DNA from: CAISOG01 sp044375625
Lineage (GTDB): Bacteria; Pseudomonadota; Alphaproteobacteria; CAISOG01
Assembly (NCBI GenBank): GCA_044375625.1
Contig: JBILMH010000029.1
Location: 1-23,202, forward strand
Length of the DNA stretch: 23,202 nt
Reading direction: 5' to 3'
Below are positions 1 to 8,130 of the stretch, one piece after another. The translations under genes and the position numbers were made by a program. Numbering within the stretch: position 1 is the first letter of the stretch; every line of letters starts with the position of its first letter. The notes beneath the pieces are model-generated. The model saw only the letters and a program-made list of their open reading frames with translations, was not told where the DNA came from and searched no databases.

Positions 1-290
1 CGGGTCATCCAAGTTTGCACAATATCGGGCTTATATTGCTGTATCAGCTGCGCCAATTTCTTGCGGGTTTGACGATCCCGCCACGGGGTGCCAAAGGGCA
101 AGGTTTCGATGTTGGTGATGCCCGCATCCTGTAACAGCTTAATACGCTTGGCATTCGGGCGGGTTACCACCACCTGATCCAACCCCATCTCCTGCAACGC
201 GACCACCAAATCATTGAAAAAGGTTTCCGCGCCACCAAAGGATGCCCCGGCAATCACCTGCATCACGCGCATCTTCGAATCGGTTGTCAT
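1..290 (-). CDS. GT4-type glycosyltransferase, N-terminal part (runs off the window)
   Basis: Reading the minus strand from the ATG at 290 gives an open frame to the window edge with no stop, so about the first 96 residues are visible. The protein begins MTTDSKMRVMQVIAGASFGG, followed by AETFFNDLVVALQ. A short beta strand, a glycine loop (ASFGGAE) and an acidic helix are typical of the donor-independent N-terminal Rossmann half of GT-B glycosyltransferases of family GT4, which build lipopolysaccharide, capsule or other surface glycans from nucleotide sugars. Later visible parts (QVVVTRPNAKRIKLLQDAGI, then KPDIVQTWMTR) fit the same fold. The C-terminal sugar-nucleotide-binding half lies outside, so acceptor and sugar cannot be named. 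It is divergent from apt, with about 200 bases between them. The family is fairly sure; the substrate is unknown. Confidence 0.8.
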   Translation of the reverse strand, partial: MTTDSKMRVMQVIAGASFGGAETFFNDLVVALQEMGLDQVVVTRPNAKRIKLLQDAGITNIETLPFGTPWRDRQTRKKLAQLIQQYKPDIVQTWMT

Positions 291-492
291 CGGCTAGATG
301 GTATCCTAAAGCTAGATTTGGGTTGTGACGCTGGCCTGGCACGGGTTTGGCGGGGTTGGGCATCCAAACCATGCTGATTGCCGTGCTGTTGTCGCAAGTT
401 TTGGCGCCCTCGTAAACCCGTCTCACATCTATCTGAACTTGGGCACACAACCACCGCTTGCATAACCAGGTGGTTAAGGGTAGTAAAGAGGG

Positions 493-1038
493 ATGAACGC
501 TCCGCTCAAAAAGATTGGTCAATCACCGATGGATATTACGCCGTTTATTGCCAAAATCCCTGATTTTCCTAAGCCAGGTGTGCTGTTTTATGATGTGTCG
601 CCGCTGTTGGCCGATGTGCAGGCCTGGCGGGAGACCATTAGACAGCTGGCCGATGCCGTCCGCCCCTTTAAGCCAGATTTTCTGGTTTGCGTGGAATCAC
701 GCGGATTTTTGTTGGTATCCCCCCTGGCCTTAGAATTGGGCATCGGCTTTGCCATGGTGCGCAAATCGGGCAAGCTGCCTGGGCAAACCATCAATCTGAA
801 ATACAATCTGGAATACGGCACAGATTTTTTGGAAATCCAAATGAACAGTATTCAGCCCAACCAACGGGTGGTCATTATTGATGATCTGTTGGCCACGGGC
901 GGCACTGTAGCGGCAACGGCTGAGCTCGTAAAAAAAGTTAAGGGGCAGGTTTGCGGCGTAGGATGTTTGATAGAACTGGCGCATCTAAAGGGGCGCGACC
1001 GCCTGAAATTTCCCGTGGCCAGCCTGCTAACCTTCTAA
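493..1038 (+). CDS. apt: Adenine phosphoribosyltransferase
   Basis: The 181-residue product matches bacterial Apt in length and layout. Apt makes AMP from adenine and PRPP in the cytoplasm (purine salvage). The N-terminal IPDFPKPGVLFYDVSPLL (about residues 22-39) is the usual Apt opening. The PRPP-binding loop VVIIDDLLATGGT lies at about residues 126-138, and the flexible loop region VRKSGKLPGQTINLKYNLEYG at about 89-109. The start at 493 is preceded by AAAGAGGG directly against the ATG, which is unusually close. An in-frame ATG at 529 (MDITPFIAKIPDF) would give a product nearer the E. coli N-terminus but has no visible ribosome site. It appears to be a single-gene unit between a divergent glycosyltransferase gene and fliS. 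Identity is secure; the exact start is not. Confidence 0.95.
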   Translation: MNAPLKKIGQSPMDITPFIAKIPDFPKPGVLFYDVSPLLADVQAWRETIRQLADAVRPFKPDFLVCVESRGFLLVSPLALELGIGFAMVRKSGKLPGQTINLKYNLEYGTDFLEIQMNSIQPNQRVVIIDDLLATGGTVAATAELVKKVKGQVCGVGCLIELAHLKGRDRLKFPVASLLTF

Positions 1039-1143
1039 AGCCAGCTTGCCCGCTTAGTGTTTTAGATTAACCAGGGCTTAGGGGTTAGCTGCTAAGGTAA
1101 GACTCTAAACCCTTTAAGCGTAACGCACACCAGGAAGGCAAGC

Positions 1144-1635
1144 ATGACGCAGCAAAGCTATATCCAAGGCAAGGTACAGGCCTACTCGAACCAACAAATC
1201 CTCTCTGCATCGCCGGCAAGAATCGTTTTCTTGCTGTATGATCGGGCAATTTTCTGGCTAAAAGATGCCATTCTGGCTATTGAGGCGAACGAAATCGAAC
1301 GGCGGTGGAAGGCATGCTGCAAAGCGCGCGATATCATCGAACATTTTTTAGCAACCCTTAATTTAGAAGAAGGCGGCCAGATTGCCGCCAATCTAGAAAA
1401 AATCTTTACCTGTTGCCTACATCGTTTGCCCGATGTGGATATTAAGAATGATCCAAAGGCGGCTCAGGATGTCATCAACATGCTGGAACCACTGCGTAAC
1501 AGTTGGCGTGAGGTGGCGACCCAAATGGATCAGGCCGACAGTGACCGGCTGTCGAAAGCCAACGGCCTACCCACGAAAAATGCCGCTATCGCACCCAATC
1601 CGGCCGCCCAGGGCAATTTGGTTATATCCGCTTAA
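1144..1635 (+). CDS. fliS: Flagellar export chaperone FliS
   Basis: The 163-residue protein shows the FliS pattern: an N-terminal YIQGKVQAYSNQQILSASPA stretch (about 6-25), then LLYDRAIFWLKDAILAIE, a short linker, and a helical region with LNLEEGGQIAANLEKIF. FliS binds the C-terminus of flagellin in the cytoplasm, prevents early polymerisation and hands flagellin to the export gate. The last 20 or so residues (PTKNAAIAPNPAAQGNLVIS) are low in order and go beyond the four-helix core. The start ATG has AGGAAGG about 7 bases upstream. It is odd that no flagellin, fliD or other flagellar gene lies beside it. The upstream 105-base gap contains small inverted repeats (for example TTAGC-T-GCTAA near 1084-1094) of unknown meaning. 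Confidence 0.9.
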   Translation: MTQQSYIQGKVQAYSNQQILSASPARIVFLLYDRAIFWLKDAILAIEANEIERRWKACCKARDIIEHFLATLNLEEGGQIAANLEKIFTCCLHRLPDVDIKNDPKAAQDVINMLEPLRNSWREVATQMDQADSDRLSKANGLPTKNAAIAPNPAAQGNLVISA

Positions 1636-1681
1636 GGCTGCTTAGCCCGCAACGGCAGGGGGTTAGATCTAGCTGTTTGGC

Positions 1682-2674
1682 TTAGCGCCCCAGCAACACA
1701 TCCTTGGCCTGGTTGATTCTGGCCGCCAGCAGGGAATCCCCCCCGTGATCTGGGTGATAGCGGATCATCAACCGACGGTGGGCGATACGAATTTGCTCCT
1801 GGCTTGCGCCAACGGGCAATCCCAGCAACTTAAGCGCTTCAGCCTGACTCATCCCACCTTTAGGGGGCGGCGGGGGCGGCGGTGGTGACGGTTTGGGTGG
1901 GGGCGCTGTTTTAGCGGCTGGCTTTGCGGCTGGCTTTGCGGTGTTTGATGCGGCTGGCTTAGCCTGATGCCCCCCGCTACGTTGGGCGTTTTTGGCGGCT
2001 ACCGCTTTCTGCTCCCGCTCAATCGCCCTGGCCAATCCCGTTAGCAGGGATCCCAACAACAACAGCAATTGACCCAGCATCTTTAACCAAAAACGCCCAG
2101 AGACGAGACGCGAAAAAATCTGGCTCAGCTTGATTTTAGCCCGACGACCATTGCGCGGCGGTGGTGTCGCCCGAACCCTGGAGCGCAAAGGACGAATGCC
2201 CCAACTGCGCGCCCAATCAATCCATCGAAAGCCAGGGGGCTGATACCGCCAAGCTTTGGCAACGGCGGCCGGCTGAAAACTGCCCCACCAACGACTGACC
2301 AGCAACACCCATACCAAGGCCAGGGTAGTAGCGGTTGGCCATTCCCCCATTTTAAAGAGATAATAGCTAGCAATGACAATGCAGGATAATAGGCTTAAGC
2401 GCAGGATAAGCGTTACCAACAATGGCCTGGCCATCACAACAAACCGAATAACCCCCAAGATTCCCAGGATAGCCGAAAGCAAAAGGCACAACCAAAAAAT
2501 CTCAACAACCTGCTGCCCCATGGTTATAGGCACATCGGTAAACATCCATTTGAAAAAAGAGGACAGATAAGATGGCGGGTTGGTTGCCGTCACATTCGCC
2601 CCCTTGGGCAGGTTTGGATTCACCGACTGGGCATAACCAATCAACAGCACACCAAGCTTAAGGGGCATTGTCAT
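1682..2674 (-). CDS. Membrane-anchored J-domain (DnaJ-like) protein
   Basis: 330 residues. The N-terminal half has strongly hydrophobic segments at about 58-82, 84-106 and 116-130, and another at about 196-214. A low-complexity KPAA repeat and a run of eight prolines (about 240-271) lead to a C-terminal J domain (about 276-330) that carries the HPD tripeptide at 307-309, preceded by AHRRLM and followed by ARINQAKDVLL. J domains stimulate the ATPase of Hsp70. A membrane anchor followed by a short C-terminal J domain is the layout of Tim14/Pam18-like proteins and many alphaproteobacterial J proteins, so it probably recruits DnaK to the inner membrane. It starts 36 bases after mipZ stops and is probably co-transcribed with it. 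The ribosome site is weak (GGGGTTTCATC before the ATG). The client is unknown. Confidence 0.85.
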   Translation of the reverse strand: MTMPLKLGVLLIGYAQSVNPNLPKGANVTATNPPSYLSSFFKWMFTDVPITMGQQVVEIFWLCLLLSAILGILGVIRFVVMARPLLVTLILRLSLLSCIVIASYYLFKMGEWPTATTLALVWVLLVSRWWGSFQPAAVAKAWRYQPPGFRWIDWARSWGIRPLRSRVRATPPPRNGRRAKIKLSQIFSRLVSGRFWLKMLGQLLLLLGSLLTGLARAIEREQKAVAAKNAQRSGGHQAKPAASNTAKPAAKPAAKTAPPPKPSPPPPPPPPKGGMSQAEALKLLGLPVGASQEQIRIAHRRLMIRYHPDHGGDSLLAARINQAKDVLLGR

Positions 2675-2710
2675 GATGAAACCCCAACCACAATCCCATA
2701 TCCCTAATCA

Positions 2711-3640
2711 CTAGGATGCATTGAACGCCATTGCCGGGGCGGTCGCCGCAGGCATTTGAGCGCCCATTATGGCACCAGCCGCCTCCCTAGGTTTCAGCCG
2801 TACGGCCTCCATCACACTACGCAATTCCTGGCGCGCGGTCACATGCGACAGGGTCAACGATTCACCAATGCTTACCAAATCCAACAGCGTTAGACCCTTA
2901 AGGAACATTTCCCGAAAAATCACCCGCTCACACAGGCCTGGTATAACCCGAAAGCCAATGCGCTTGGCCAAATTGTCAATGGCGGCTGCCATATCCCGTT
3001 TGTTGCGAGCGTCCAATTGGCTAAGGCGGTTGCGCATCACAATCCAATCAATGGCACCGCTATCACGGGCAGCCCGCTGCTTTTTCGCTTCCCATACCAT
3101 GGCGCTGTAAACGCTAGGGCGCGGGTTTTTCAAACTATCTTCCGTGACTTCAGCCAGCATGGCGAAATCCAAAAAGCTGTCATTTAAAGGGGTGACCAGG
3201 GTATCGGCATAGGAATGTGCCAATCGCGACAGAAATGTATCACTGCCTGGGCAATCAATGACCAGGGTATCGCATCCTGCAGCCAAAACCTCAGCCAATT
3301 TGCTTTCGAAATTTGTTCTATCCGCCTCCTGCCCCTCCGCCACGGTGGCCAGGGCACTGGGCGTCATGACAAAATGCATGGGCATGGGCAACGACAGCTG
3401 ATGTTTTTCGGCATACTTCTGGCGGTTGGTCAGATACAGGCTAAGGGTTCCTTGACGCGCATCCAGATCAAAGCTGGCCACACGGCGCCCCTCATGCGTC
3501 AGGGCGACCATCAGGTGGATAGCCGTGGTTGATTTGCCCGCCCCACCCTTTTCATTGCCGACCACAATAACGTTCAGCTGAGCAAGGTTGCTTTGCTGAT
3601 TATTGTTGGCACCGCTTGACCTATTGGGGGTATCGATCAT
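2711..3640 (-). CDS. mipZ: MipZ-type division-site positioning ATPase (ParA/MinD family)
   Basis: 309 residues. The deviant Walker A motif GNEKGGAGKST (about 28-38) with the extra signature lysine is followed by FDLDARQGTL (Walker A' region) and VIDCPGSDTFLSRLAH (Walker B region). The stretches TLVTPLNDSFLDFAML, WIVMRNRLSQLDARNK and LTLLDL closely follow Caulobacter MipZ, which forms a ParB-centred gradient from the poles and blocks FtsZ ring formation away from midcell. It differs from plain ParA in these central and C-terminal blocks. A Gln/Asn-rich N-terminal 20 residues and an Ala/Met-rich tail (about 293-309) are extra. The start ATG at 3640 has AGGA seven bases upstream, inside a 12-base tandem duplication. 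It is upstream of, and probably in one unit with, the J-domain gene. Confidence 0.92.
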   Translation of the reverse strand: MIDTPNRSSGANNNQQSNLAQLNVIVVGNEKGGAGKSTTAIHLMVALTHEGRRVASFDLDARQGTLSLYLTNRQKYAEKHQLSLPMPMHFVMTPSALATVAEGQEADRTNFESKLAEVLAAGCDTLVIDCPGSDTFLSRLAHSYADTLVTPLNDSFLDFAMLAEVTEDSLKNPRPSVYSAMVWEAKKQRAARDSGAIDWIVMRNRLSQLDARNKRDMAAAIDNLAKRIGFRVIPGLCERVIFREMFLKGLTLLDLVSIGESLTLSHVTARQELRSVMEAVRLKPREAAGAIMGAQMPAATAPAMAFNAS

Positions 3641-3646
3641 GTCTTT

Positions 3647-3670
3647 ATCCTATGCCTGATCCTATGCCTG
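3647..3670. repeat. 12-base perfect tandem duplication over the mipZ ribosome binding site
   Basis: ATCCTATGCCTG occurs twice head to tail at 3647-3658 and 3659-3670. Read on the minus strand, each copy contains AGGAT. The copy nearer the gene supplies the AGGA seven bases before the mipZ ATG, and the other places a second AGGA 12 bases further up. Confidence 0.9.
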
Positions 3671-3717
3671 CAGCACGTCATCTTGGGAGCAAGCCGATAT
3701 AGGCTTTGAAGAAAATT

Positions 3718-3795
3718 TGGGGCGAGTGATGGGATTCGAACCCACGACATCCAGAACCACAATCTGGCGCTCTAACCAACTGAGCTACACCCGCC
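3718..3795 (-). tRNA. tRNA-His (GTG anticodon)
   Basis: The minus strand folds as a complete cloverleaf. A 7-bp acceptor stem GCGGGTG/CACTCGC is extended by G-1 (at 3795) paired with C73 (at 3721). A D arm GCTCAG...GAGC follows. The anticodon stem CCAGA/TCTGG encloses the loop TTGTGGT with anticodon GTG, and the T arm GTGGGTTCGAATCCCAT completes it. CCA is encoded at 3718-3720. The gene-encoded G-1:C73 pair is the general bacterial tRNA-His identity element. It lies 77 bases upstream of mipZ on the same strand and may share its transcript. Confidence 0.97.
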
Positions 3796-3898
3796 ACGCG
3801 CCATCATTTAAGATGTTTTTGCAACAAATAGCAATGCGGGTTGCACGATTTTCTGCATAGATTAAGGAAAATCTTAAGCGCGTTGCGTCAGGGGGTGA

Positions 3899-6800
3899 CT
3901 ATCGCTGGCCGTCTGCTGCGGGCGCTGAACCAGCAGGGGAAGTTGCTGGTGTGGATGGGGGCGCAGGGGGCTGTGGTGCCTCAACCTTTTTATCCTCGGC
4001 TTTTCCTCCCTCAGCTTTGGCCTTGCCATCCGCTTCCTTCCCCAGCTCACGCACGATTTGTTGCAGGCTGGTGGATTCGGCCAACCGTGCCGCCATGGTT
4101 CGTTGATCCGTGCCATTAGCCTCACCCGTTAAGGCCTTAAACGCCTTACCATTGGCGGTTCTGCTCATGGATGCCGACCAATCGTTACGCAGATTTTTCA
4201 GCACGTCCGATCGTTCCGCCAACGTCGCCGCAATCGCCAAATTCAGCAGCAGGCCACTATCCTCATCACTCGGTTGGGCAACGCTGTCTTTGGGACGGGC
4301 AGGTATCAACACCAACAGCGCGTTGGTGGCGGTCTGCCAATCCTGCGCTTGCCAGGCAATGCTAGCGCGCAACCGTGACGCCCTTGTGCTGGAATCTCCT
4401 GCCAATTCTGCTAGGGCGGATCGCGCCTCACCCAGGGCTGCCGTTGCCTGCGCCCGCCGCTGTGTTCGCCGTTCCAAAAGTTCTGGCGGTAATCCGGGCA
4501 GGTTGGTGCTGTTCAGGGCGGTTAAGGCCTGTTGCGGTTGCCGATTCATCAAATACAATTCCGCTAAGCGATCCCCCGCTTCGGATTTTTCCACCCCACT
4601 AAGGCGGGTTTTGATTAAGGCGTCCTGCGCCACAATAGCCTGATTTAACAAATCAATTTTGACCAGGCGATCAATCCACTCTTGATAGATTTCAACCGGC
4701 ACCTTATCGCTGCCCAAATAGTTGATATAATCCCCCATGAGGGCGGCGGCAGCTATCGGCTTCATCGTATCCGCCAGCTTTTCGCCATAAAGCAGACCAA
4801 ACATATTCGCCATTTTTTGGCGAACTTTATCGACCAACGGCCTATCGGGGAAATTGTTAATCGCCGACAGCCAGGTTTCAAAGGCTTCGCGGTATTGACG
4901 GTTGGCCTGATACAATTCCCCTAACTTTAGCTGAATTATCAGCTCATTATCATCGCCGCGCCAACTAAAACGCAAACGATCCAGGCGGCCAATCCCTTCC
5001 TTCAACGGCAATTTACCAGTTTCAATCTCGGTTAGGGTAGCATTCAGGTCAGCCATTACAGATGTAAGGCGGTCAGGGCTGTCACGCAATTTTTGCCAAA
5101 CTGGCAAAGCCTTTTCACCGCCCTCAGTAATTTTCAACAGTTCGGCCTGCAATAATTCGATTTGATCCGCCTGATTTTGGTTCAGCCCTTGCAACCCTGC
5201 CATTTGCGTAATCATTTGGCGGGCGCGGTCATATTTCTCACCCGCTAAGGCGGATTGAATCATCGCTTTGCCGATGGCCAAACGATAGGGGATTGGATAG
5301 CTGTCAGGCAGTTCGGGCGCCTGAGCAAAAGCCTCAGCCGCATCGGCTAAGCGTCCCTGCACCGCTCGCAAAAGCCCCAGCCACAACTTTGCCTCGCCCT
5401 CATTAATCAACTGGGGAAAACCTGACAAACGCTCTGCCTCGGCCAGGCGACGCTCCATAATCAAGGTCACCAGGGCGGCGGCCGCCACATCACGGCGGCC
5501 AAAAAAGGTTGGATCGTCCTGCTCAATCAGTTGCAACAACGCCATCGCCTCAGCCGACATTGCATTGGACAGATAAAATTGTGCCAGGGTTAGGCGAGCA
5601 ACATTTTTATCGACATTGCCAGAAACCACCTGCCCCTCAAGCTCATGGCGCGCCTCAGAGAACGTCTTATGCTCCCCCAACTGTTTCCAACTGGCAAAGT
5701 CCAAAAGTTTGTTGGGCGCAATGGTTTTGTCAGCTTGGCTGCCGCTGGTTAAGGGCTTAATCCCATTTCGAACGTTCGACACCATATTTCTGCTTAGGTA
5801 CAAACCGGCATCGCTGGTTATGGTCACGGTGTCGTTGCTCTGGCCAACACTTAGTCGATCAGCCAACGGCTCCACAACGACGCCCTGGGCAGTGGCTAGC
5901 AGGGAAAATTCGGGATACCGCTGGGTCTTGGAGAGGCCAACACCGGGTTTAATCGTGGGCAAAACCTTCAACACATCGCCCGCAATCGGATCGGGAACAT
6001 CAAGCAACCTATCTGCCCCTTCAAGCGTGACGGAGGCTTTCGGCTCACCCGCGCCATCGGCGATAACATTCACAATCGCCTCTTGCTCCGTCATCGTTGG
6101 CTGAATTTTCATGGTCACAATCCATTGATAACCATCCAACAGAAAGCTAGGGGCGACGCCATCCACCAATTCCATTTGCAGCAGGCTGCCGCCTGGCACC
6201 AGACGATTGCTAACGTTGGTGATATAGGGGCGTTCGGACTCACCAAAATTGGGGGAGGCTATCGCAATCGGCTGACTAAACACCAAATTGTAACGACCCG
6301 CGCGGGAATAAGCGGCCATCGATACTTTTTCGGTGAAAGGAAAGGTCAGGATCAGCCCTTTGGCCACCACCTGCCGTTGCATCAAAATTTCACCCTTTGG
6401 CTTCACATTGGTATCAACCTTGGCCAGCGTTTTTTGGTCTATTGCCACCTTGCTCGGCTCGGCTTTGCCATCAAGCGGTTGATTTTTCGCCAACAACGCC
6501 CGTTCCTTGGGGGTCAGCGTTTTGGCGGTTGACAACGCTCCCGCCTTAGCCTTGTCCTGCAACGACTTGGCTTGCGTCAGGCTGGCCGCCGCATCGGGGG
6601 AAGGCGCTTCACCAGCCATGACATCGGGCACTTGCGCCGACGACGGATCCGCCCCCTCATTAAGTAGTGACGTTCCCTTAGATTTATCGGGGTTGGATTT
6701 GGATTTTTGATTGTTGGCCTGGGTGGCCTGGGTGGTTTGAGCTGGCTTTTCCTGTGCAACCTCCTGCTGGCTGGCACTGTCCTTCGCCGCATTGGGTTTG

Positions 6801-7570
6801 CCCACCTCTTTACTGGCTTGGCCAGCATCTTTACTGGTATCTTTACTGACCTTGGCTGGCTTGCTGGCAGCCTCCTCCCTCGCCGCTTTTTCTTCAGCTT
6901 CCTTAATCAGCTTGTCGGCATAGGCCGCTCTGGCCTCTACCAACTTGGCTTCTTTGGCTTTAGCGGCTTCCTCCTCTTGCTTTTTTTGCTCCACCTTTTC
7001 TTTTTGAATTTGCTCGACGGTTTTTTTCTCCGCTTTGTCGGCGCCGGCTTTGGGTGCCTCGCTTGGGGCGGGCTTAACATCAGCTGGCTTGGTAAAAGGC
7101 CTGCCGTTGGGGTTACGAATATCCACCACCACCTTACTGCCAGCGCGATAGTGGCTGAAATTGACTCCTGGCGGAACCGTCATGACAAAACGGCTACCGT
7201 CATCGGCGTTCGTGGCCGTCGGGCGGCCAAAATCGGCTGGCAACACGGCATCGCCAGCTAGATCCACCCTACCCTTTTGATCAAACTCAACGCGCACAGT
7301 GCCGCCCACCATCGTGGCGGTGTATCCACCCACCCGTGATGACCAGTCAAAAGTAATTTTGATCAAATCCCCCTGGTTACCAAAGCGGACGGACAGGGTG
7401 GGTTGATCCAAAGTCGATGATGCATCATTGGCGGCGGCGGATTGCGGCGCGGCTTTCGATTTGGCGGCAGGCGCGGGCTTGCCAGCCGTTTTTGCCCATG
7501 CGGCAGTATCCCCCGCCATAAGCAGCAGGCCAACAGCTAATACTGGAACAAATCTGTATAAACCGCGCAA
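3899..7570 (-). CDS. Very large secreted AMIN-like / tetratricopeptide-repeat-like protein
   Basis: 1223 residues. The best start is TTG at 7570, with AAGGGAG eight bases upstream; it gives a clean signal peptide ending about residue 26 (LAVGLLLMAGDTAAWA). Residues about 57-153 form a beta-rich domain resembling AMIN modules (FDWSSRVGGYTATMVGGTV, then KVVVDIRNPNGRPF), which bind cell-wall or secretin-type partners. Residues about 165-330 are Lys/Glu/Ala-rich, probably a long helix or coiled coil like TolA. A second beta-rich part (about 395-520) follows. The C-terminal half is helical with repeat-like pairs (EAMALLQLIEQDDPTFFGRR, LAELYLMNRQPQQALTALNS) that look like tetratricopeptide or sel1-like repeats. 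A Pro/Ala-rich tail ends it. I do not recognise a named family. Location in the periplasm or outer envelope is inferred. It lies upstream of tRNA-His and mipZ on the same strand. Confidence 0.85.
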   Translation of the reverse strand: MRGLYRFVPVLAVGLLLMAGDTAAWAKTAGKPAPAAKSKAAPQSAAANDASSTLDQPTLSVRFGNQGDLIKITFDWSSRVGGYTATMVGGTVRVEFDQKGRVDLAGDAVLPADFGRPTATNADDGSRFVMTVPPGVNFSHYRAGSKVVVDIRNPNGRPFTKPADVKPAPSEAPKAGADKAEKKTVEQIQKEKVEQKKQEEEAAKAKEAKLVEARAAYADKLIKEAEEKAAREEAASKPAKVSKDTSKDAGQASKEVGKPNAAKDSASQQEVAQEKPAQTTQATQANNQKSKSNPDKSKGTSLLNEGADPSSAQVPDVMAGEAPSPDAAASLTQAKSLQDKAKAGALSTAKTLTPKERALLAKNQPLDGKAEPSKVAIDQKTLAKVDTNVKPKGEILMQRQVVAKGLILTFPFTEKVSMAAYSRAGRYNLVFSQPIAIASPNFGESERPYITNVSNRLVPGGSLLQMELVDGVAPSFLLDGYQWIVTMKIQPTMTEQEAIVNVIADGAGEPKASVTLEGADRLLDVPDPIAGDVLKVLPTIKPGVGLSKTQRYPEFSLLATAQGVVVEPLADRLSVGQSNDTVTITSDAGLYLSRNMVSNVRNGIKPLTSGSQADKTIAPNKLLDFASWKQLGEHKTFSEARHELEGQVVSGNVDKNVARLTLAQFYLSNAMSAEAMALLQLIEQDDPTFFGRRDVAAAALVTLIMERRLAEAERLSGFPQLINEGEAKLWLGLLRAVQGRLADAAEAFAQAPELPDSYPIPYRLAIGKAMIQSALAGEKYDRARQMITQMAGLQGLNQNQADQIELLQAELLKITEGGEKALPVWQKLRDSPDRLTSVMADLNATLTEIETGKLPLKEGIGRLDRLRFSWRGDDNELIIQLKLGELYQANRQYREAFETWLSAINNFPDRPLVDKVRQKMANMFGLLYGEKLADTMKPIAAAALMGDYINYLGSDKVPVEIYQEWIDRLVKIDLLNQAIVAQDALIKTRLSGVEKSEAGDRLAELYLMNRQPQQALTALNSTNLPGLPPELLERRTQRRAQATAALGEARSALAELAGDSSTRASRLRASIAWQAQDWQTATNALLVLIPARPKDSVAQPSDEDSGLLLNLAIAATLAERSDVLKNLRNDWSASMSRTANGKAFKALTGEANGTDQRTMAARLAESTSLQQIVRELGKEADGKAKAEGGKAEDKKVEAPQPPAPPSTPATSPAGSAPAADGQR

Positions 7571-7693
7571 AGACCAAACTCCCTTATTCTTACCCTAACC
7601 CATGCCCCAAGGGGGGGGCAAGGGCGGTTGTGCATTGACAGCTCCTGTCTTAATAATAAGCGCATCCTGTTAATACTTATCTACGGTTTCCCC

Positions 7694-8101
7694 ATGGCCT
7701 ATTGGCTGCTTAAATCCGAACCCTATGCCTACAGCTGGCATCAATTGTTGCAGGATGGTCAAACCACTTGGGATGGGGTGCGCAATCATCAGGCCGCCAA
7801 CAACCTAAAGGCGATGCAGATGGGGGATCAGGGATTCTTTTATCACTCCAACCAGGGTAAGGCGATTGTCGGCGTGGTCACGATTGTGCGAACCGCCTAT
7901 CCCGACCCCAGCGATGATAGCGGTAAGTTTGTGATGGTCGATGTCGCGCCGCTTAGCACCCTGGCTAGGCCTGTATCGCTGGAAATGCTTAAGGGGGAAC
8001 CAGCGCTTAGCACCCTAGCCATGTTGCGCCAACCGCGATTGTCGGTCAGCCCCGTTACCCCAGCGGAATGGGCGGTTATTGAGGAGCTAGCAAAAGATTA
8101 G
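7694..8101 (+). CDS. EVE-domain protein (thymocyte nuclear protein 1 family)
   Basis: 135 residues, essentially one EVE domain. The opening MAYWLLKSEPYAYSWHQLLQ and the following TWDGVRNHQAANNLKAMQ and GDQGFFYHSNQGKAIVGVV are the conserved blocks of this family, a PUA-like fold that in other members binds modified bases in DNA or RNA. The ATG at 7694 is chosen because family members begin exactly there; an upstream TTG would add 22 residues with no homology. No clear ribosome site precedes it. It is divergent from the large secreted protein gene; the intervening 120 bases contain a run of eight G (7611-7618). The natural ligand is unknown. This copy stands alone, away from the methyltransferase/nuclease pair further on. 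Confidence 0.88.
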   Translation: MAYWLLKSEPYAYSWHQLLQDGQTTWDGVRNHQAANNLKAMQMGDQGFFYHSNQGKAIVGVVTIVRTAYPDPSDDSGKFVMVDVAPLSTLARPVSLEMLKGEPALSTLAMLRQPRLSVSPVTPAEWAVIEELAKD

Positions 8102-8130
8102 TCCCAAAGAGTCAAGGCCGCCGCCCCGCC

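Noticed and set aside
1912..1975. Short repeated GGCTGGCTTTGCG units
   Set aside because: They encode the KPAA low-complexity linker of the J-domain protein and are explained by that.
4110..7261. Long plus-strand frames opposite the 1223-residue protein
   Set aside because: They are shadows of a strong minus-strand gene with a signal peptide and ribosome site, and have no recognisable protein text.
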